The notes: generated by a model not told the origin, from the letters alone. Shown: positions 1-13,010, numbered from the stretch's first letter. The stretch is DNA of 64,000 nucleotides from Azorinus chamasolen (GCA_963576725.1 OY755246.1:74951467-75015466), one strand, 5' to 3'. Numbers and translations are program-made.

Positions 1-19
1 TTAAATCAATAGGCATGCA

Positions 20-190
20 GTTTTAATATTTCGCATGTGGCATCATCTAGTAGTTCTGTACAAAGATTATTCAAATTACATCCCTGGGGTCAAAATTGAC
101 CCTGCCCCAGGAGTCATATATTTAGCATAGACATACAACATAAAATATTTGAAGACATCAGAAACATATAGTAATTTAATAAACATACAT
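20..190 (+). repeat. Partial copy of the 60.5-61.3 kb tandem-repeat element
   Basis: This stretch shares the phrases 'ctggggtcaaaattg', 'cctgcccca' and 'agaaacatatagta' in the same order as the internal units of the element at 60,475-61,312. Only about one unit is present and neither element end is visible, so it is a truncated copy or one that runs off the window edge. Confidence 0.6.
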
Positions 191-1360
191 TCTCTTACAT
201 CACCACACTTATGAAAAAACATTTCCAACACTTCTTAAGGCTCAGGTGAGCAATATAGGGTTTCATATTCCCTGCTTATTACCGTATTTAATGTATTTCA
301 CTAAAAATGCAGACGAGGACTACAAACAATCTGGAATGTATGTTTAACACTGTTTATTTCAAAACTGATGATTCAAGGCATAGTAGGCTTCTGATTGGAA
401 AATATTCAATTACAAATTCTTTCGATTTGAAACCATCTTCATGACTAACATTTACACTGGTCTAATTACCATGACAATTCCAGTTACGTTATTCGATTTT
501 GAATTAGCCATTATTATGTTAGCTTCATTTTATTTTCATTTATGATAACATAAGCATTGTTAACTAATTTCGTCTTTGGTTATATAGTTTTATAAAAGAG
601 TCATATGTTCTTTCTCTGATTTCCAATCATTTACACCCTTTTCCTCCATTGTTCTTCATTCTGTCAGTACAATATATAATCCGCTTCTTGGTTTACACTG
701 CTTATCTAGTCACCTGTTACATGTTATGCAGCCAGTTTACGCTTACGTAAAACCTCGCTTGTTTAAAGTAATATACCTTTGGGATTTGCCCCACTCCAGG
801 AACCTTATTCTCATGTGTACACCAGGTACCATCATGTCTCACTTGTTGAGATTACTGGAGATCAAGTTTGACATAACAGTCAGATGTAAGTCTATGATTC
901 TAGGTTTGTTTCCTGAAATTCAAGATGTAATGGTGCCCTCAGGATCATTTTGTCCAGAATTATGCTGGTGAATGTAGACAGAGTCTGACATCTTTGTCAT
1001 AACATATTAAGCCTCCTCCATAACATTATTCATCGACTGTTAGTGCTACCTTTACTTTCCACCATTCATTGTTCCTCCTATATTGGCTGCCAGCATAACG
1101 AAATGTATTATTAGAGTACAAGTTGCAAAACGAAATACTTTTATACTAAGATATTCTGATGACAATCCTACTATTACAGCTTATAAATTCAGTAATTCGT
1201 TTACCATTTAACTCACAATTATCGTGATTTATCGTCATCATCATCAACAACTGACACTGTTGAATATAAATATAAACAATGAATACATTTATAAATATAA
1301 AAGTTTGTAGGGAAGTGTTCATTTCTAATGTTGTTAGAACGTGCGGCCTCACACAATTCC
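191..1360. other. No supported feature
   Basis: AT-rich sequence with short open frames only. I see no splice-framed coding segment, tRNA-like box or tandem array here. Confidence 0.5.
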
Positions 1361-2168
1361 AAAAGTACATGTATGAGTAATGCCGGAAACACGGCATACA
1401 AAACACATAGTCGCCCGAACAGCGCCACGACAAAAACAGTAAATGTACACCCATATCAAAAGACACAAAGAGACGCACAAAGACATAACAAACTAACAAT
1501 AAGGTGAAGATGGAAGAGCGGTCAGTGAAAATAGTCACTGGGGTGGGGGTGTTAAAACGGTTATGGGGCGCCAAATCTAACACTTATTCTATCCTCATCC
1601 TAAAAGACAAACAGTGAAAATAAACGTAGCCACTCTCCGATAAATATGCAACAACTGCGATGACAAATACAGTGGTAAACTGCATGAAAAAACGAAAACA
1701 TATTAAAGTGATACAAACTGGATCCACCTATCGCTAGTGTACTCAATAACTGAGTTGCAAACAGAGCAATTATAAAAAAGTAATGAAGGGTACGACAAAA
1801 ACGAGATCCGATGTCCTCCTTCCGTTTCCAGATTTAAGAGGTCGTCTTCATAATACATGTAGTACTAGGTCTTTCCTGTCAGCATACATGAAAAGATGGC
1901 ATAGTGATTGTCAACTGTAAAACGGTTGACAACCATAAATGCAGTACTATATAGGATCATATCCATTTTTAATGATTTTTTAATATATTTGATGAACAAA
2001 GTGAGAAAATGGGCATGTCCAATGATTTTACGAAGTTTGTAAATCACATCACCATAAAATTCAGGATGTGAAATACCGTTTGAGCGCCTTAAGATTACAC
2101 TTGTACTTGCCAATAAGTGAGATATTTCAATGGTAAATTTTAGAGAATGTTTTTCTTAGTTTATGAAA
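1361..2168 (-). pseudogene. Penelope-like retroelement fragment, RT C-terminus plus 3' region
   Basis: Read on the minus strand, 2,168 to 1,865 encodes the end of a reverse-transcriptase ORF with the block PEFYGDVIYKLRKI, also present in the copy at 44.1 kb. Upstream of it the matching frame (RKTFSKF, then GKYKCNL) is broken by stops and frameshifts. From 1,860 down to 1,361 comes a non-coding 3' region that is recognisably shared with 41,465-41,930 and 43,490-43,900 (for example 'cctatcgctagtgtactcaa' and 'cgcccgaacagc'). The fragment is cut off at 2,168, next to a minisatellite. It is a dead 5'-truncated copy. Assignment to the Penelope-like group rests on RT motifs seen in the other copies. 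Confidence 0.7.
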
Positions 2169-2171
2169 TCC

Positions 2172-2655
2172 TTAGCATGTAATCAAGGTCTGCACGACTA
2201 TGTAGCATGTAATCAAGGTCTGTTACAATCACGGTCTGCACGACAATGGAGCATATAATCAAGGTCTGTACGACAATGTAGCATGTAATCAAGGTCTGCT
2301 ACAATCAAGGTCTGCACGACAATGTAGCATGTAATCAAGGTCTGCACGACTATGTAGCATGTAATCAAGGTCTGCTACAATCAATGTCTGCACGACAATG
2401 TACCATGTAATCAAAGTCTACACGACAATGTAGCATGTAATCAAGGTCTGCACGACAATGTAGCATGTAATCAAGGTCTGCTACAATCAAGGTCTGCACG
2501 ACAATGTAGCATGTAATCAATGTCTGCATGACAATGTAGCATGTAATCAAGGTCTGCTACAATCAAGGTCTGCACGACAATGTAGCATGTAATCAAGGTC
2601 TGCACGACAATGTAACATGTAATCAAGGTCTGCACAACAATGTAACATGTAACAT
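2172..2655. repeat. 30-bp minisatellite
   Basis: About 16 copies of a 30-bp unit, core 'gtagcatgtaatcaaggtct' plus 'gcacgacaat', with a recurrent longer variant that inserts 'gctacaatcaaggtct'. The 30-bp period is a multiple of three, which creates long meaningless minus-strand frames. Confidence 0.93.
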
Positions 2656-3165
2656 GCACTGTTCATAGAGGCAGAGAAGAAAAGCGGAAGTTGCTGATAA
2701 GTGACATGCTGCGTAGGTTATTTCTGTTTTCACTGCTGACAGAGGTCGAAACCAGAACCTTATAGCCCCCGATGAGTGAAAATAGTGCTGACAGGTGATT
2801 TTGGATCTGAATTGCTCACAGAGGTAGAGAACAATACAGCAGCTGATGAGTGACAAACTTCTGCTGATTTAGATCTACATTTCAGGAAAGGATAGAGATC
2901 AAACAGAACATGCTCTGCTGATGAATGACAAGCTGCAACTGGTCTAGGTCTACACTCCCAGTAGAGGTAGAGATCAAACAGAACATGCTCTGCTGATGAG
3001 TGACAATATGCAGCTGATCTAGGTTTACACTGCGAACAGTGGTAGATAACAGAACATCGTAGCAGCTAGCCGCCGAATGATGACAAACAGTATATTTTCT
3101 GGGTTTACACTGCTATCTGAGATAACAAATAGAAAACTATAGCTGCTGACGAGTGACTTCTTTTT
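2656..3165. repeat. Diverged ~85-bp tandem repeat
   Basis: About six degenerate units contain 'ctgatgagtgacaa', then 'gatctaggtctacactg', then 'agaggtagagatcaaacaga'. The copies are far more diverged than the neighbouring 30-bp array, so this is an older satellite. Confidence 0.7.
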
Positions 3166-3549
3166 GCAACGTTGAATTTGAATGCAGTCTGGAAAAAGTG
3201 AGGGACATACAAAACAAAAGATAAGTAATCCTTAGAGAAATCCTTAGATCAAGCCACACACAAAAAATACGTGTACCTTGTTATAATCCTAAATCCAACG
3301 AAGTTATTCCAACTGACTAGATTGCCAGTGATCTTTGATGTCTGTCCTTTTCTAGTGTGATGTTGACATCCCCAACATGGCAACTGTCTGCAGCTTCTCC
3401 ATGATATGGTATCTAACAAAATAAATGGTATAAATATATCTTAATATCGCAACAATTAATGACAGCTGGATAAAGCGTAACTATTTGTAAAGAATGTAAA
3501 AATCTCTCCTTCAAACTGAAAAGACAAAGAGTTGCTCTAAATAATAATG
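3166..3549. other. No supported feature
   Basis: Unique-looking AT-rich sequence between the satellite and the MITE. Nothing coding is recognised. Confidence 0.45.
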
Positions 3550-3551
3550 TA

Positions 3552-3742
3552 CAGTAAAACCGCTCTAAACCGAACTCTAAATGCAGTATAAATATCGTTC
3601 TTGGAGACAGGCGGCAGCTTAATGCAGGGTGAAAGTCATGCAGACAGCTCCTCTAGGACTTTCATCCTGCATTAAGCAGCCATCTGCCTAAAAGTATCTA
3701 AATTCTTGTCAACTAGAATTCTGGTTTAGAGAGGTTTTACTG
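3552..3742. mobile_element. MITE with TA target duplication
   Basis: The ends are inverted repeats: 'cagtaaaaccgctctaaacc' at the left pairs with 'ggtttagagaggttttactg' at the right. The element is flanked by TA on both sides (3,550-3,551 and 3,743-3,744). The interior is itself largely palindromic ('cttaatgcagg' against 'cctgcattaag'). A length of 191 bp, long terminal inverted repeats and a TA duplication are typical of a non-autonomous Tc1/mariner/pogo-type element. It has no coding capacity. Confidence 0.87.
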
Positions 3743-3744
3743 TA

Positions 3745-4410
3745 CACTTTTCGCCGGGAACATGTACATCCGTCTTCTAATACTCGGTATAGTCCAATCA
3801 GTAAATGTACGGTACTTAGTAGGTATGACACCAAATTCAGAAAAAAACAAGTCTGGCGACATGTATTTTAGCCGATAACTGGCGAATACAGATAGTTTAA
3901 TTTGCTATATACAGGTATCACTGTACCTGTGATATAAACAGATGTTGCCCTGTTTTCGGTCCCATCCATTTTTCCAAGTCCGATCCATTTTTCCAACACT
4001 CGAATTAATATCCGATTACAACTATTTATCAATTTATCCTTTTGACATTTCTCTTTGCCAAATCGTCATTGGGAGAAAACAAAAGTGTTCGTATATGCTT
4101 GTCGGTTTTGGGCCATGTTTACATGGGAAATGAATGTATTCGAGGGATGTGCTGGTCAATTTGTTATTCATTTATACAGATAAGCAAAACATCGCAGTTT
4201 AACGTTTTATCTGTTTCTTTCTTTACCCTTGTATCGACATATCAATGGAAAGTATAGGCGTCAACCTGTATTGTGTTAGACTCGACATGGCGGTTTGAAT
4301 ACCCGGTCGATGAGATGTCGAGTAACTTGGCGTCTAGTCACGTGCCAATCTGTTTGACACTTGGCCAGTAGTATGTCAAATACTTGAACTAATCGGAAGT
4401 ATATAAAGAT
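3745..4410. other. No supported gene
   Basis: Short frames only. It contains two adjacent 'gatccatttttcca' phrases near 3,965-3,995, a minor duplication. Confidence 0.4.
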
Positions 4411-4413
4411 TGG

Positions 4414-5066
4414 AGATCTGAGTTTAAACAGACATCAGCATACAGTATATCTGAGTTTTAACAGACATCAGCATACAGTATATCTGAGTTTAAACAGACA
4501 TCAGCATTCAGTATATCTGAGTTTAAACAGACATCAGCATACAGTATATCTGAGTTTAAACAGACATCAGCATACAGTATATCTGAGTTTAAACAGACAT
4601 CAGCATTCAGTATATCTGAGTCTAAACAGACATCAGCATTCAGTATATCTGAGTTTAAACAGACATCAGCATACAGTATATCTGAGTCTAAACAGACATC
4701 AGCATACAGTATATCTGATTTTAAAAAGTTATCAGCATACAGCAGTTCTGAGTTTAAACAGACATCAGCATACAGTAGATTTGAGTTTAAATAGACATCA
4801 GCATACAGTATATCTGATTTTAAAAAGTTATCAGCATACAGCAGTTTTGAGTTTAAACAGACATCAGCATACAGTAGATCTGAGTTTAAACAGACATCAG
4901 CATACAGTAGTTCTGAGTTTAAACAGACATCAGCATACAGTAGATCTGATTTTAAAAAGTTATCAGCATACAGCAGATCTGAGTCTAAACAGGCATCAGC
5001 ATACAGCAGTTCTGAGTCTAAACAGACATCAGCATACAGTAGATCTGAGTTTAAACAGACACCGGC
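4414..5066. repeat. 33-bp minisatellite upstream of exon 1
   Basis: Roughly 19-20 copies of a 33-bp unit, 'acagacatcagcatacagta' plus 'tatctgagtttaa'. A second variant ('gattttaaaaagttatcagc') recurs at 4,710, 4,820 and 4,950, suggesting blocks were duplicated as higher-order units. The 33-bp period keeps a frame open (SLNRHQHTV repeats), but I regard that frame as an artefact. The array ends about 450 bp before the putative promoter of the matrix-protein gene. Confidence 0.93.
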
Positions 5067-5516
5067 TTGCTAATAGTTGAAAAACTCAACCTTAGCCATC
5101 GTTCAGCGAACCATTTCCAACTCAATACAGTTGTTCACCATCATGGTTAAATTTCAGGTAATAAAAAGCACGGGTTTAACCGCATAACTGTATTCAGTTA
5201 AGAACATATTTGACAAGTAGCAGTTAATTTGAGGTCACGTTCGAAACATTGCAGAGTGTCATTTATTCAACTAATTAGCATGAATTACCAATCTAGACCT
5301 ATAAAACGTTACATGAAAAACACTGTCTGTGGCCGTATGCAAATCATCTAGTTACTGAGACATACGTTTTTACGGTGTGGGGGTTACGCCGACAAGATAT
5401 CACCTTATAACAGACTGGCCAGATAAATCATTTACATAATTTCTATTCAAATTAGCATTATAATTAAATGAAGTTTCGTGATTCAGTGTGACATTTTACA
5501 ACGCAATGGAGCGGAA

Positions 5517-5525
5517 TATAAAAAA
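5517..5525 (+). promoter_or_regulatory. Candidate TATA box for the matrix-protein gene
   Basis: The sequence 'tataaaaaa' lies about 70 bp before the ATG at 5,590. This would place a start site near 5,545-5,550 and leave a 5' leader of about 40 nt. This is inference from spacing, and TATA-like strings are common in AT-rich DNA. Confidence 0.35.
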
Positions 5526-5589
5526 AGAATGTGTTCAGTTTGTGGCGCTTTCATTTCGTGATTGGTTGAGGGACTAAGCAGCAGTAGTC

Positions 5590-5653
5590 ATGAAGGTGTG
5601 GATACTACTTCAGACTATCGGGCTGACCCTTATGGAATTAAGTGCTACCAACT
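5590..5653 (+). CDS. Exon 1: signal peptide of predicted secreted matrix protein
   Basis: The exon starts at ATG 5,590 and ends at a consensus donor 'gtaagt' (5,654-5,659). It encodes 21 residues plus one base (phase 1): start MKVWILLQ, end ELSATN. A short basic n-region, a hydrophobic core and small residues near the end make a good secretory signal. The lone final base t joins the first two bases of exon 2 (AT) to make a Tyr codon, so mature protein could begin near that Tyr. The next phase-compatible exon I find is 8.15 kb downstream at 13,804. A skipped small exon in between cannot be excluded. The call rests on signal-peptide character, the donor and the exact phase match. Confidence 0.55.
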
Positions 5654-6980
5654 GTAAGTTGTAAATAAAAGATAACGCCAGGATTCTGTCTGTATACATA
5701 AATGTCAATTGTTTAGGATGGTGGAATAGAAGTAAATGAATCGTTGTCCTGGAAAATGAGTCTTCCGGCATTGCACATAGCATAGACCCAGATGAGCAGC
5801 CGGGTCTGGTCAATGTCTGCACTGTTTGTCATTCAACATATTCTGTAGTAGTATGTTCTCTGTCTCGTCGGGAACTACACTGTTTGCAACGTAGTAAAAA
5901 CCAATTTACTCAGAGGGCATTTCCATTGAGTTAGAAGTGTAGAAAGTTTAAAATATACGGTAACACCTCTCTACCACTGCCTGTAAAATTTCAAAGTGTT
6001 GGCTTTTAATAGTTCAAGTAATAATGACGTTTCATCAGTAAAGAGTAAAGAGAGATATTTGCTAAAATATTTAGTCTTGCGTCCGTCTGTTTTAACAGTT
6101 CGCGTGTTTATTCCAAGCTTTCAACTAATGGAGACACTGCTGGTATTAATTCTAACCATGAAGAACTAAATGCATATTTTTCATGAAGCATTCCTCATTT
6201 TTCAGTGGGCGCGTACGTGGGTGCATACTTGTGCGTGTGCGTGTACGTGCATGTGTGTATGTGCATTGTCGGCAGTTTACTTTCACAGTAAACTTTGTTA
6301 ACACTTTTGCTGCCAAATATGTCGGCTATAAAAATGTCGTCAATTTGTTTTCATCATTTTCTTTAAAAACAACCACTACCACACTATCAAACAGTTCGGA
6401 TCGTGATGAAAGGCCGAGCTACTCGTCTCAACTTTGCACCCAGTTATTTCAAATTCTTTCATAGCAGCACATGAGTTAAAGCTGTCAATTCGTGTATACT
6501 GTAGACATTCATTTATTGATCATACGATTGTTAAAGACGCAGGTGGTTGGTTTAATACAGGGCAAAATGATGCAGAAAACTTCCTGTTGATGTGCATTAA
6601 GCTTCCACAACCAATACACTTTCTTTCAATTGCGTTTTAGAGAGGGTCCCATCCTGGCCCTCAACTCATTGACCTCTATGTTTCTTACTTTTCTGTACAC
6701 ATAACGGTGATATTATATATGAACCGCTCTCTAGAAATATGGATCTTACTGCATACCAGAATGTGTAGACCCGGAACCGCCAACAAAAATGGATCTTACT
6801 ATATATCAGAATGTGTAGACCCAGACCAGCAATACGTTTGTCACACATACGAGTGTTAGGCAATACGTTAATTATCATTCCATACATGGGGACTATTTCA
6901 AGAAGTGACGATATGGGTGCGTCACGGAACATTACGGCTATTGCCGACCGAAAGTAGTCCAATTTTTCGAAATGAAAATA
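5654..6980. other. Intron 1, first part: no separate gene seen
   Basis: If the exon chain is right this is intronic. It holds a short GT-rich microsatellite (6,205-6,265) and phrases shared with 19,930-20,640 ('tagacccagatgag', 'actgtttgtcat', 'caaacagt.tggatc.tgatga'), indicating old dispersed repeats. Confidence 0.45.
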
Positions 6981-6984
6981 CTGA

Positions 6985-7100
6985 TCTTGTATTGCACGCT
7001 CGTGCAATACGGAAACTTTATCTGAGATGTTGTATTGCATGGTTAAATACAATCGTATTTTACTGCAGAAACTTACATGTATATAATAAAAGGTAAAACT
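6985..7100. repeat. Dispersed repeat, copy A (pair at 21,328)
   Basis: A block running 'tgtattgcacgctcgtgcaa' into 'tacggaaa' and later 'attttactgcagaaact' is repeated in direct orientation at 21,328-21,425. It includes a perfect palindrome, 'ttgcacgctcgtgcaa' (centre imperfect). The family is unknown to me. Confidence 0.75.
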
Positions 7101-7794
7101 AGATATAATGCCTCGTCATTGGTGTGATGCCTGATTAGACTATACACTGTTTGCAATAATACCTTATTTCTCAGACAGCATCTCATATATATATACCATT
7201 ATTAAAGTTAATTCTCTAATAGATTTCATCAACTGATAAGTACTATATGTTTTCATTCATACCTTCATAGACAAAGGCTATTTCTAAATGAGAATATATT
7301 TGCATCAAAAATAACAAACTGATACAGTTTTATCCTTGGCATTTTCTTGTTTATTTATCCGTACCATATTTAGATACAACTTGTATGGAGTTACATTTGT
7401 AAGCTCCGTGCTATAAGAGTTTATGGACTACAATTACTAAACCTGTGTAAGAATTAATGCATTAACGTGATGTTTTGCATCGTTTAATTTGGGTACATTT
7501 GCAAACAATGCAAGTATGGGCAGATCTCGGATTGATAGGTCTAGAATTATTTGCCGCTGAATTCTCATAACAACATAATTACCTTGTTTGTTTGTATCTT
7601 TATTTCCATCAAATATGATGAGCATAATTATGCAAATAATGAAATGAAATTAAGAAAAGCATATAACAACAAACATTTTATAAAGATACACAAAGTAGAA
7701 AGATTAAATTGACCTAACATAGCAAACAACCAGGAACATGGCCGCTCACAAAGACACATGCCCCAGGTACACACATACAGACATACACCCGTCA

Positions 7795-7878
7795 GTTTCT
7801 GTCTGTCTGTCTGTCTGTCTGCCTCTCTCTCACACTCTCACGCACACACGCACGCACGCACACACACATACACACACA

Positions 7879-7912
<34 letters not shown>

Positions 7913-7955
7913 CGCACGCACACGCACACACACACACACGCGCGCGCGCGCAATC
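7795..7955. repeat. Compound microsatellite
   Basis: Successive runs of (gtct)n, (ac)n with cgca interruptions, (ct)n, (ca)n and (cg)n lie in 160 bp. The open frames across it are low-complexity artefacts. Confidence 0.95.
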
Positions 7956-8220
7956 AAACGCAAACACACATACAACACTGTGTATATTACATTAACATTA
8001 TACATACAACACATGTAGTTTACATTATCTTTATTTTAATTTAGGATACAACGCATGTACTACGATTCAATAAATTTCTGCCTACAATCTACTACTAAAT
8101 AAGTATTCTGTTTCTAAGATATTACAGTACTCCCTCTCTTGAGCGAATATTGGTAAAACGGATATCACTACTTAAGTACCGCTTATTATCGGACAGAAGC
8201 AATTCAGAAAGCCCCTTTAT

Positions 8221-8515
8221 GGTGTGCGGTGGTCTAGTGGTAACACGCTTGACTATCAGTCCGGAGGTCCGGGGTTTAAATCCCGGTTCCTCCCGGAAAT
8301 TTCAGAGACGCTTTCCCGTGTCTTGTTATATTCCCGCGTTTCCCGTGTCTGCCACCCTCCTCTCCACCCAGGGGTTAAAATGGGTACCTGTGAGGGTCAC
8401 TCGCCGGTACTGTGGCTGCATGATTGCGCCATATGTTAGCAGTGCTCACTATTGTAGGCCAATGGCTCAATGACCAGGGGGGTAAATGTACATTCGGCTG
8501 AGCGGTCATTCGGAC
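8221..8515 (+). mobile_element. tRNA-derived SINE
   Basis: The head resembles a tRNA: an A-box-like 'tggtctagtggtaacac', an anticodon arm with loop ctatcag (ATC, Asp-like) and a B-box-like 'ggggtttaaatcccgg'. The T loop is one base too long and the anticodon stem has a mismatch, so it is not a working tRNA. The body continues through 'ggggttaaaatgggtacctg', a segment I associate with metazoan SINE bodies, to a G-rich 'gaccaggggggtaaatgtac'. It sits in intron 1. Confidence 0.65.
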
Positions 8516-10078
8516 TGAAAGTAGACTATAACTAGGTACTTTACTTTTTACCTCTGTCTAGCACTGATGCTGCAGAACGTCAGTAGAAGAAGGGTTCTCC
8601 TCAAACATTTATCATTAGAAACTAGCGTTTGCAAAATAATCGCTTGTTTCTAGTTGAAATTCAAAGTGATTTATGTTGTTGTTTGAAATATTAATGACCA
8701 AAATATCAACCAGTTTAGATCCCTATGAGACGCGAATGTCTTATCAAATGGATCTAAATGTTTAATAATTATGTTCACAGAGTTCATTGGAACCTTAATT
8801 ACCCCACTCCTTTGAAGGGACGATCCAATGGAATGTAGTTTCGATTTGTGCTATGGGCGAGGGAAAGTGGCAAGTTTTGACAATTACTGTTCTGTGACAG
8901 TTTGCGAAATATTCCGGATGGATTTTCGATTGAAAGTGTCGCACGGAATAGTTTAAAGAGAGTAAAGTCGATCTTGCCTTGTAACACACAAATAAATTGT
9001 TAGGGATAGTATTAATACGTGTATATTTATAAATGGCCCTGTAGTATAGATTTAACTCGTTTGAGGACGTTTGTGGTCGTATCTAGATGGTGTCGGGTCG
9101 TTTCGGATCCTAATATGTTTCAACATATTTTTATAGGAATGATGAACCCATTGTTGGTGTTAGAATATGTTTATAAAAGATATATATTCTACAAAATCGT
9201 AGTATTCGATAACAAAATGAATACATAATTGATTAAATTGATAATTTCTGTATGGAACTTCGATATGGATTGAAGCTGAACTGTTTCAATGCATTACGAT
9301 TTTTTCTCTGTGTGTCTTTATACATATACTAGTGTAAACAGATTATTGTCATACTGGAAATATCAAATTTATCTAGATCTACCTGTGATCTGGTCCAAAA
9401 CTAAATGATTTACTCCCACGGCACGTCACTATTTTACTTTCTAATGTGATTGGCAATTAATCTCATTGTTTACTTCATTGGTTTATCGCATTAACCCCTC
9501 GCTTTATTGATACAACCCTTTCACTGCCAATACCTTATCTGCTTTAAACATATGTTCCTATTTCTCAAATTTAAATATTTGGTAAATAATTAAAGAAATC
9601 CCGTTAAGAGACCCAAACAGTTTTTTTAATCTGATCAGGCATGTTACGCAATGTTTGATCCGAATTCAAACTGGTTTTTTTGGCAAATAACCTCGTACTA
9701 TATATATGAAGGGTTTAATTGTCTTTAGTAAGAATATCGTTATGAGAATTTGGATTCTGATCAGAAGTGTTTGCAAATAACCTTTATTCTCTGGAGCATG
9801 AGGTTAAGCCAGTTTGTATACTGATCAGACGAGTTACGTAATGTTTGCATGACCAGAAACCACCTTGTTTGCAAATAACTTTTATATTCGGGGTCAAGGC
9901 AATGGAGGTGTTAATTATCCCAATTTAAGCACAATGTAAATGAAAATTGCAGGGGTACCATACTTTTATTGACAACATGCCTGAGAAAACCCGTAGAAAT
10001 GCTTGAGATTTGAAGTTTTTAATATAGAATACTTAGGCAGGTAAACGAGGAAAATGCACGATATTTGACTTTTATACA
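8516..10078. other. Intron 1: degenerate repeats, no gene
   Basis: Between 9,610 and 9,900 the phrases 'ctgatcag', 'gtttgcaaataac' and 'gttacg.aatgttt' recur three times, spaced about 110-140 bp, a decayed tandem repeat. The remainder shows nothing recognisable. Confidence 0.45.
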
Positions 10079-10079
10079 T

Positions 10080-10480
10080 AGAACTATAGATACAAACTGG
10101 ACATTAGGATTGGACAATAACACATTAAAGTATACATATAACTATAGATACAAACTGGACATTAAGATTGGACAATAACACATTAAAGTATACATATAAC
10201 TATAGATACAAACTGGGCATTAGGATTAGACAATAACACATTAAAGTATACATATAACTATAGATACAAACTGGACATTAGGATTGGACAATAACACATT
10301 AAAGTATACCTATAACTATAGATACAAAATGGGCATTAGGATTAGACAATAACACATTAAAGTATACATAGAACTATAGATACAAACTGGGCATTAGGAT
10401 TAGACAACAACACATTAAAGTATACATAGAACTATAGATACAAACTGGGCATTAGGATTAGACAACAACACATTAAAGTG
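10080..10480. repeat. 58-bp tandem repeat
   Basis: Seven copies of a 58-bp unit, 'aactatagatacaaactgg' then 'cattaggattggacaataac' then 'acattaaagtatacatat'. Copies differ by only a few bases, so the array is recent. It lies inside intron 1. Confidence 0.95.
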
Positions 10481-10789
10481 TTTCATTCATTTCACAAAAA
10501 AACTGTTATATTTGTATTCAAGTTTTGATGGGGTCTACCGTCTACTCAAACTATTTGGATTGCTTCTCTGAACCGCTGATTCCTAAGTGTCTCACACCCT
10601 GCTCTCGTATTAACTCTTCCTTGTAACAAATTTTTGGGGCGATCCAGATGATTGCATCAATGTTTGTCTTGTATGTGTACTTTAGTGTGAAAGATTTAAA
10701 TTAAACTGGGTGCCAGACTGTTCTGTACCTCGTGACAAATAATATGTGGATTTTAGAAACGAGCGTTTTATCTATATATCCGCGTCTGC

Positions 10790-13010
10790 AGAGTCGAATA
10801 TACGTACATGTATACTACGCTCTATATGCCATATGCCTAGGTAAGTAGGATGGAATATACGTACATGACATTCTATATACCTGTGTAAGTGCTAAGTAGG
10901 ATGCAATATACGTACAAAACACTATATATGTAAGTAGGATCGAATACACGTACATAACACTCTATATGCCTGCGTAAGTAGGATGGAATACAGGTACACA
11001 CCACTCTATATGCCTGCGTAAGTAGGATGGAATACACGTACATAACACTCTATATGCCTGCGTAAGTAGGATGGAATACAAGTACACACCACTCTATATG
11101 CCTGCGTAGGTAGGATGGAATCGTACATAACACTCTATATGCCTGTGTAAGTAGGATGGAATACACGTACATAACACTATATATGCCTGCGTAAGTAGAA
11201 CAATTAACAAATGTCTGTATCTGTAGGGTCGAATACGTATATAACACACTATGCTGTATGCCTACTTATATAGGGTCAAGTATACATGCACAACACCCTA
11301 TATGCCTGCATATATAGGGTCGAATATGCGTACACAACACCCTATATGCCTGCATATATAGGGTCGAATATGCGTGCACAACACCCTATATGCCTGCATA
11401 TATAGGGTCGAATATGCGTACACAACACTCTATATGTCAGCGTCTATAGGGTAGAATGTACGTACACAACACTCCATATGCCATCCGTATGCAGGGTCGA
11501 ATATGATTGTACATACCACTCTATACAGATATGCTCGAATGTGTAGAGTGGAATACGTACACAACACTCTATATATACCTGCGTTTGTAGAATCGAATAC
11601 GTACACACCACTTTATATACTTGCGTATGTTGGTTCGAAAACGTACACAACACTCTATATGCCTGCGTTTGTAGAATCGAATACGCACACAACGCTCTAT
11701 ATACGTGCGTATGTTGGGTCGAATACGTACACAACTCTATATGCCTGCGTATGTGGGTCGAAAACGTACACAACACTCTGTATGCCTGTGTTTGTTGAGT
11801 CGAATACGTACACAACACTCTATATGCCCGCGTTTGTAGAATCGAATACGTGCACACCATTCTATATGCCTGCGTATGTTTCGTCGAATGTGTACCTGTA
11901 CACAATACTCCATATACATGCGTTTGTAGAGTCGAACACGTACACAACACTCTATATGCATGCGTTTGTATAGAGTTGAATACGTACAGAGCACTCTATA
12001 TGCCAACGTCTGTAGGGTCAAATGCGTACACTACAATCCATATGCCAGCGTCTGTAGGGTCAAATGCGTACACTACAATCCATATGCCAGCGTATGTAGG
12101 GTAGAATATAAGTACACAACACTCAACATGGCTGCGTCTGTAGGGTCGAATACGTTGAGAACGCTTTTATGCCTGCGTTTTGGAATACTCTACGTACATG
12201 CGTCTGTAGTGTCTAACAACAATCAATTTACCTGCTTCGTTAGGGTCGAATGTGCACAGAACACTCCATGTACCTGCTTATGTACACTCTACTCCATATG
12301 TCTGTGGATTTAGGGTCAAATATGCACAGAACAGTATATATACACAATACTCTAAATGTCTGTAGGATTGAATATGTACAGAACACTCTATATACGCAAT
12401 ACTCCGAATGTCTGTGCCTGTAGGGTATAATATGTACAGAACACTTATATACCCAATACTCTAAATGTCTGCGTCTGTATGGTCTTATACATATATGTAC
12501 AGAATATTATATATACACTCTACTCTAAATGCCTGCGTCTGTAGGGTCTAATGTGTACAGAACACTATATATACTTAATACTCTAAATGCCTGCGTCTGT
12601 AGGGTCTAATGTGTACAGAGCACTATATATACACAATACTCTATATGTCTGCGTCCGTAGGGTCTAATATGTACAGAACACTATATATACACACTACTCT
12701 ATATGTGTCGACTATGTACACAACACTCTATACATGTATATCTGCGTCTGTATGGTCGACTAGTGTCGACTATGTACACAACACTCTATACATGTATATA
12801 TGCGTCTGTATGGTCGACTATGTACACAACACTATATATCTGCGTCTGTAGAGTTGAATAAGTACAGAACATTCTATATATCTGCGTATGTTCACAACAC
12901 TGAATATGTCTGCGTCTACAGGGTCTAATATGTACAGAACATTCTATATATCTGCGTATGTTCACAATACTCTATATTTCTGCGTCTTCAGGGTCGAATA
13001 CGCACGTCGT
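10790..13010. repeat. ~44-bp satellite array
   Basis: About 50 diverged units built on 'acaacactctatatgcctgc', 'gtctgtagggtcgaata' and 'cgtacac'. Diversity rises towards both ends, and local sub-families differ ('gtaagtaggatggaatac' at the left, 'gtctaatatgtacagaacac' at the right). The array ends about 800 bp before exon 2. The open frames in it arise from repetition. Confidence 0.93.

Noticed and set aside
2172..2655. CRISPR-like spaced repeats
   Set aside because: Units are contiguous with no unique spacers, in a eukaryotic context.
4781..5080. 99-codon SLNRHQHTV repeat protein
   Set aside because: A product of the 33-bp minisatellite, with no flanking coding sequence or splice context.
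11444..12313. Overlapping Cys/Tyr-rich ORFs on both strands
   Set aside because: Generated by the 44-bp array. Frames on both strands are equally open and break at unit-length changes.
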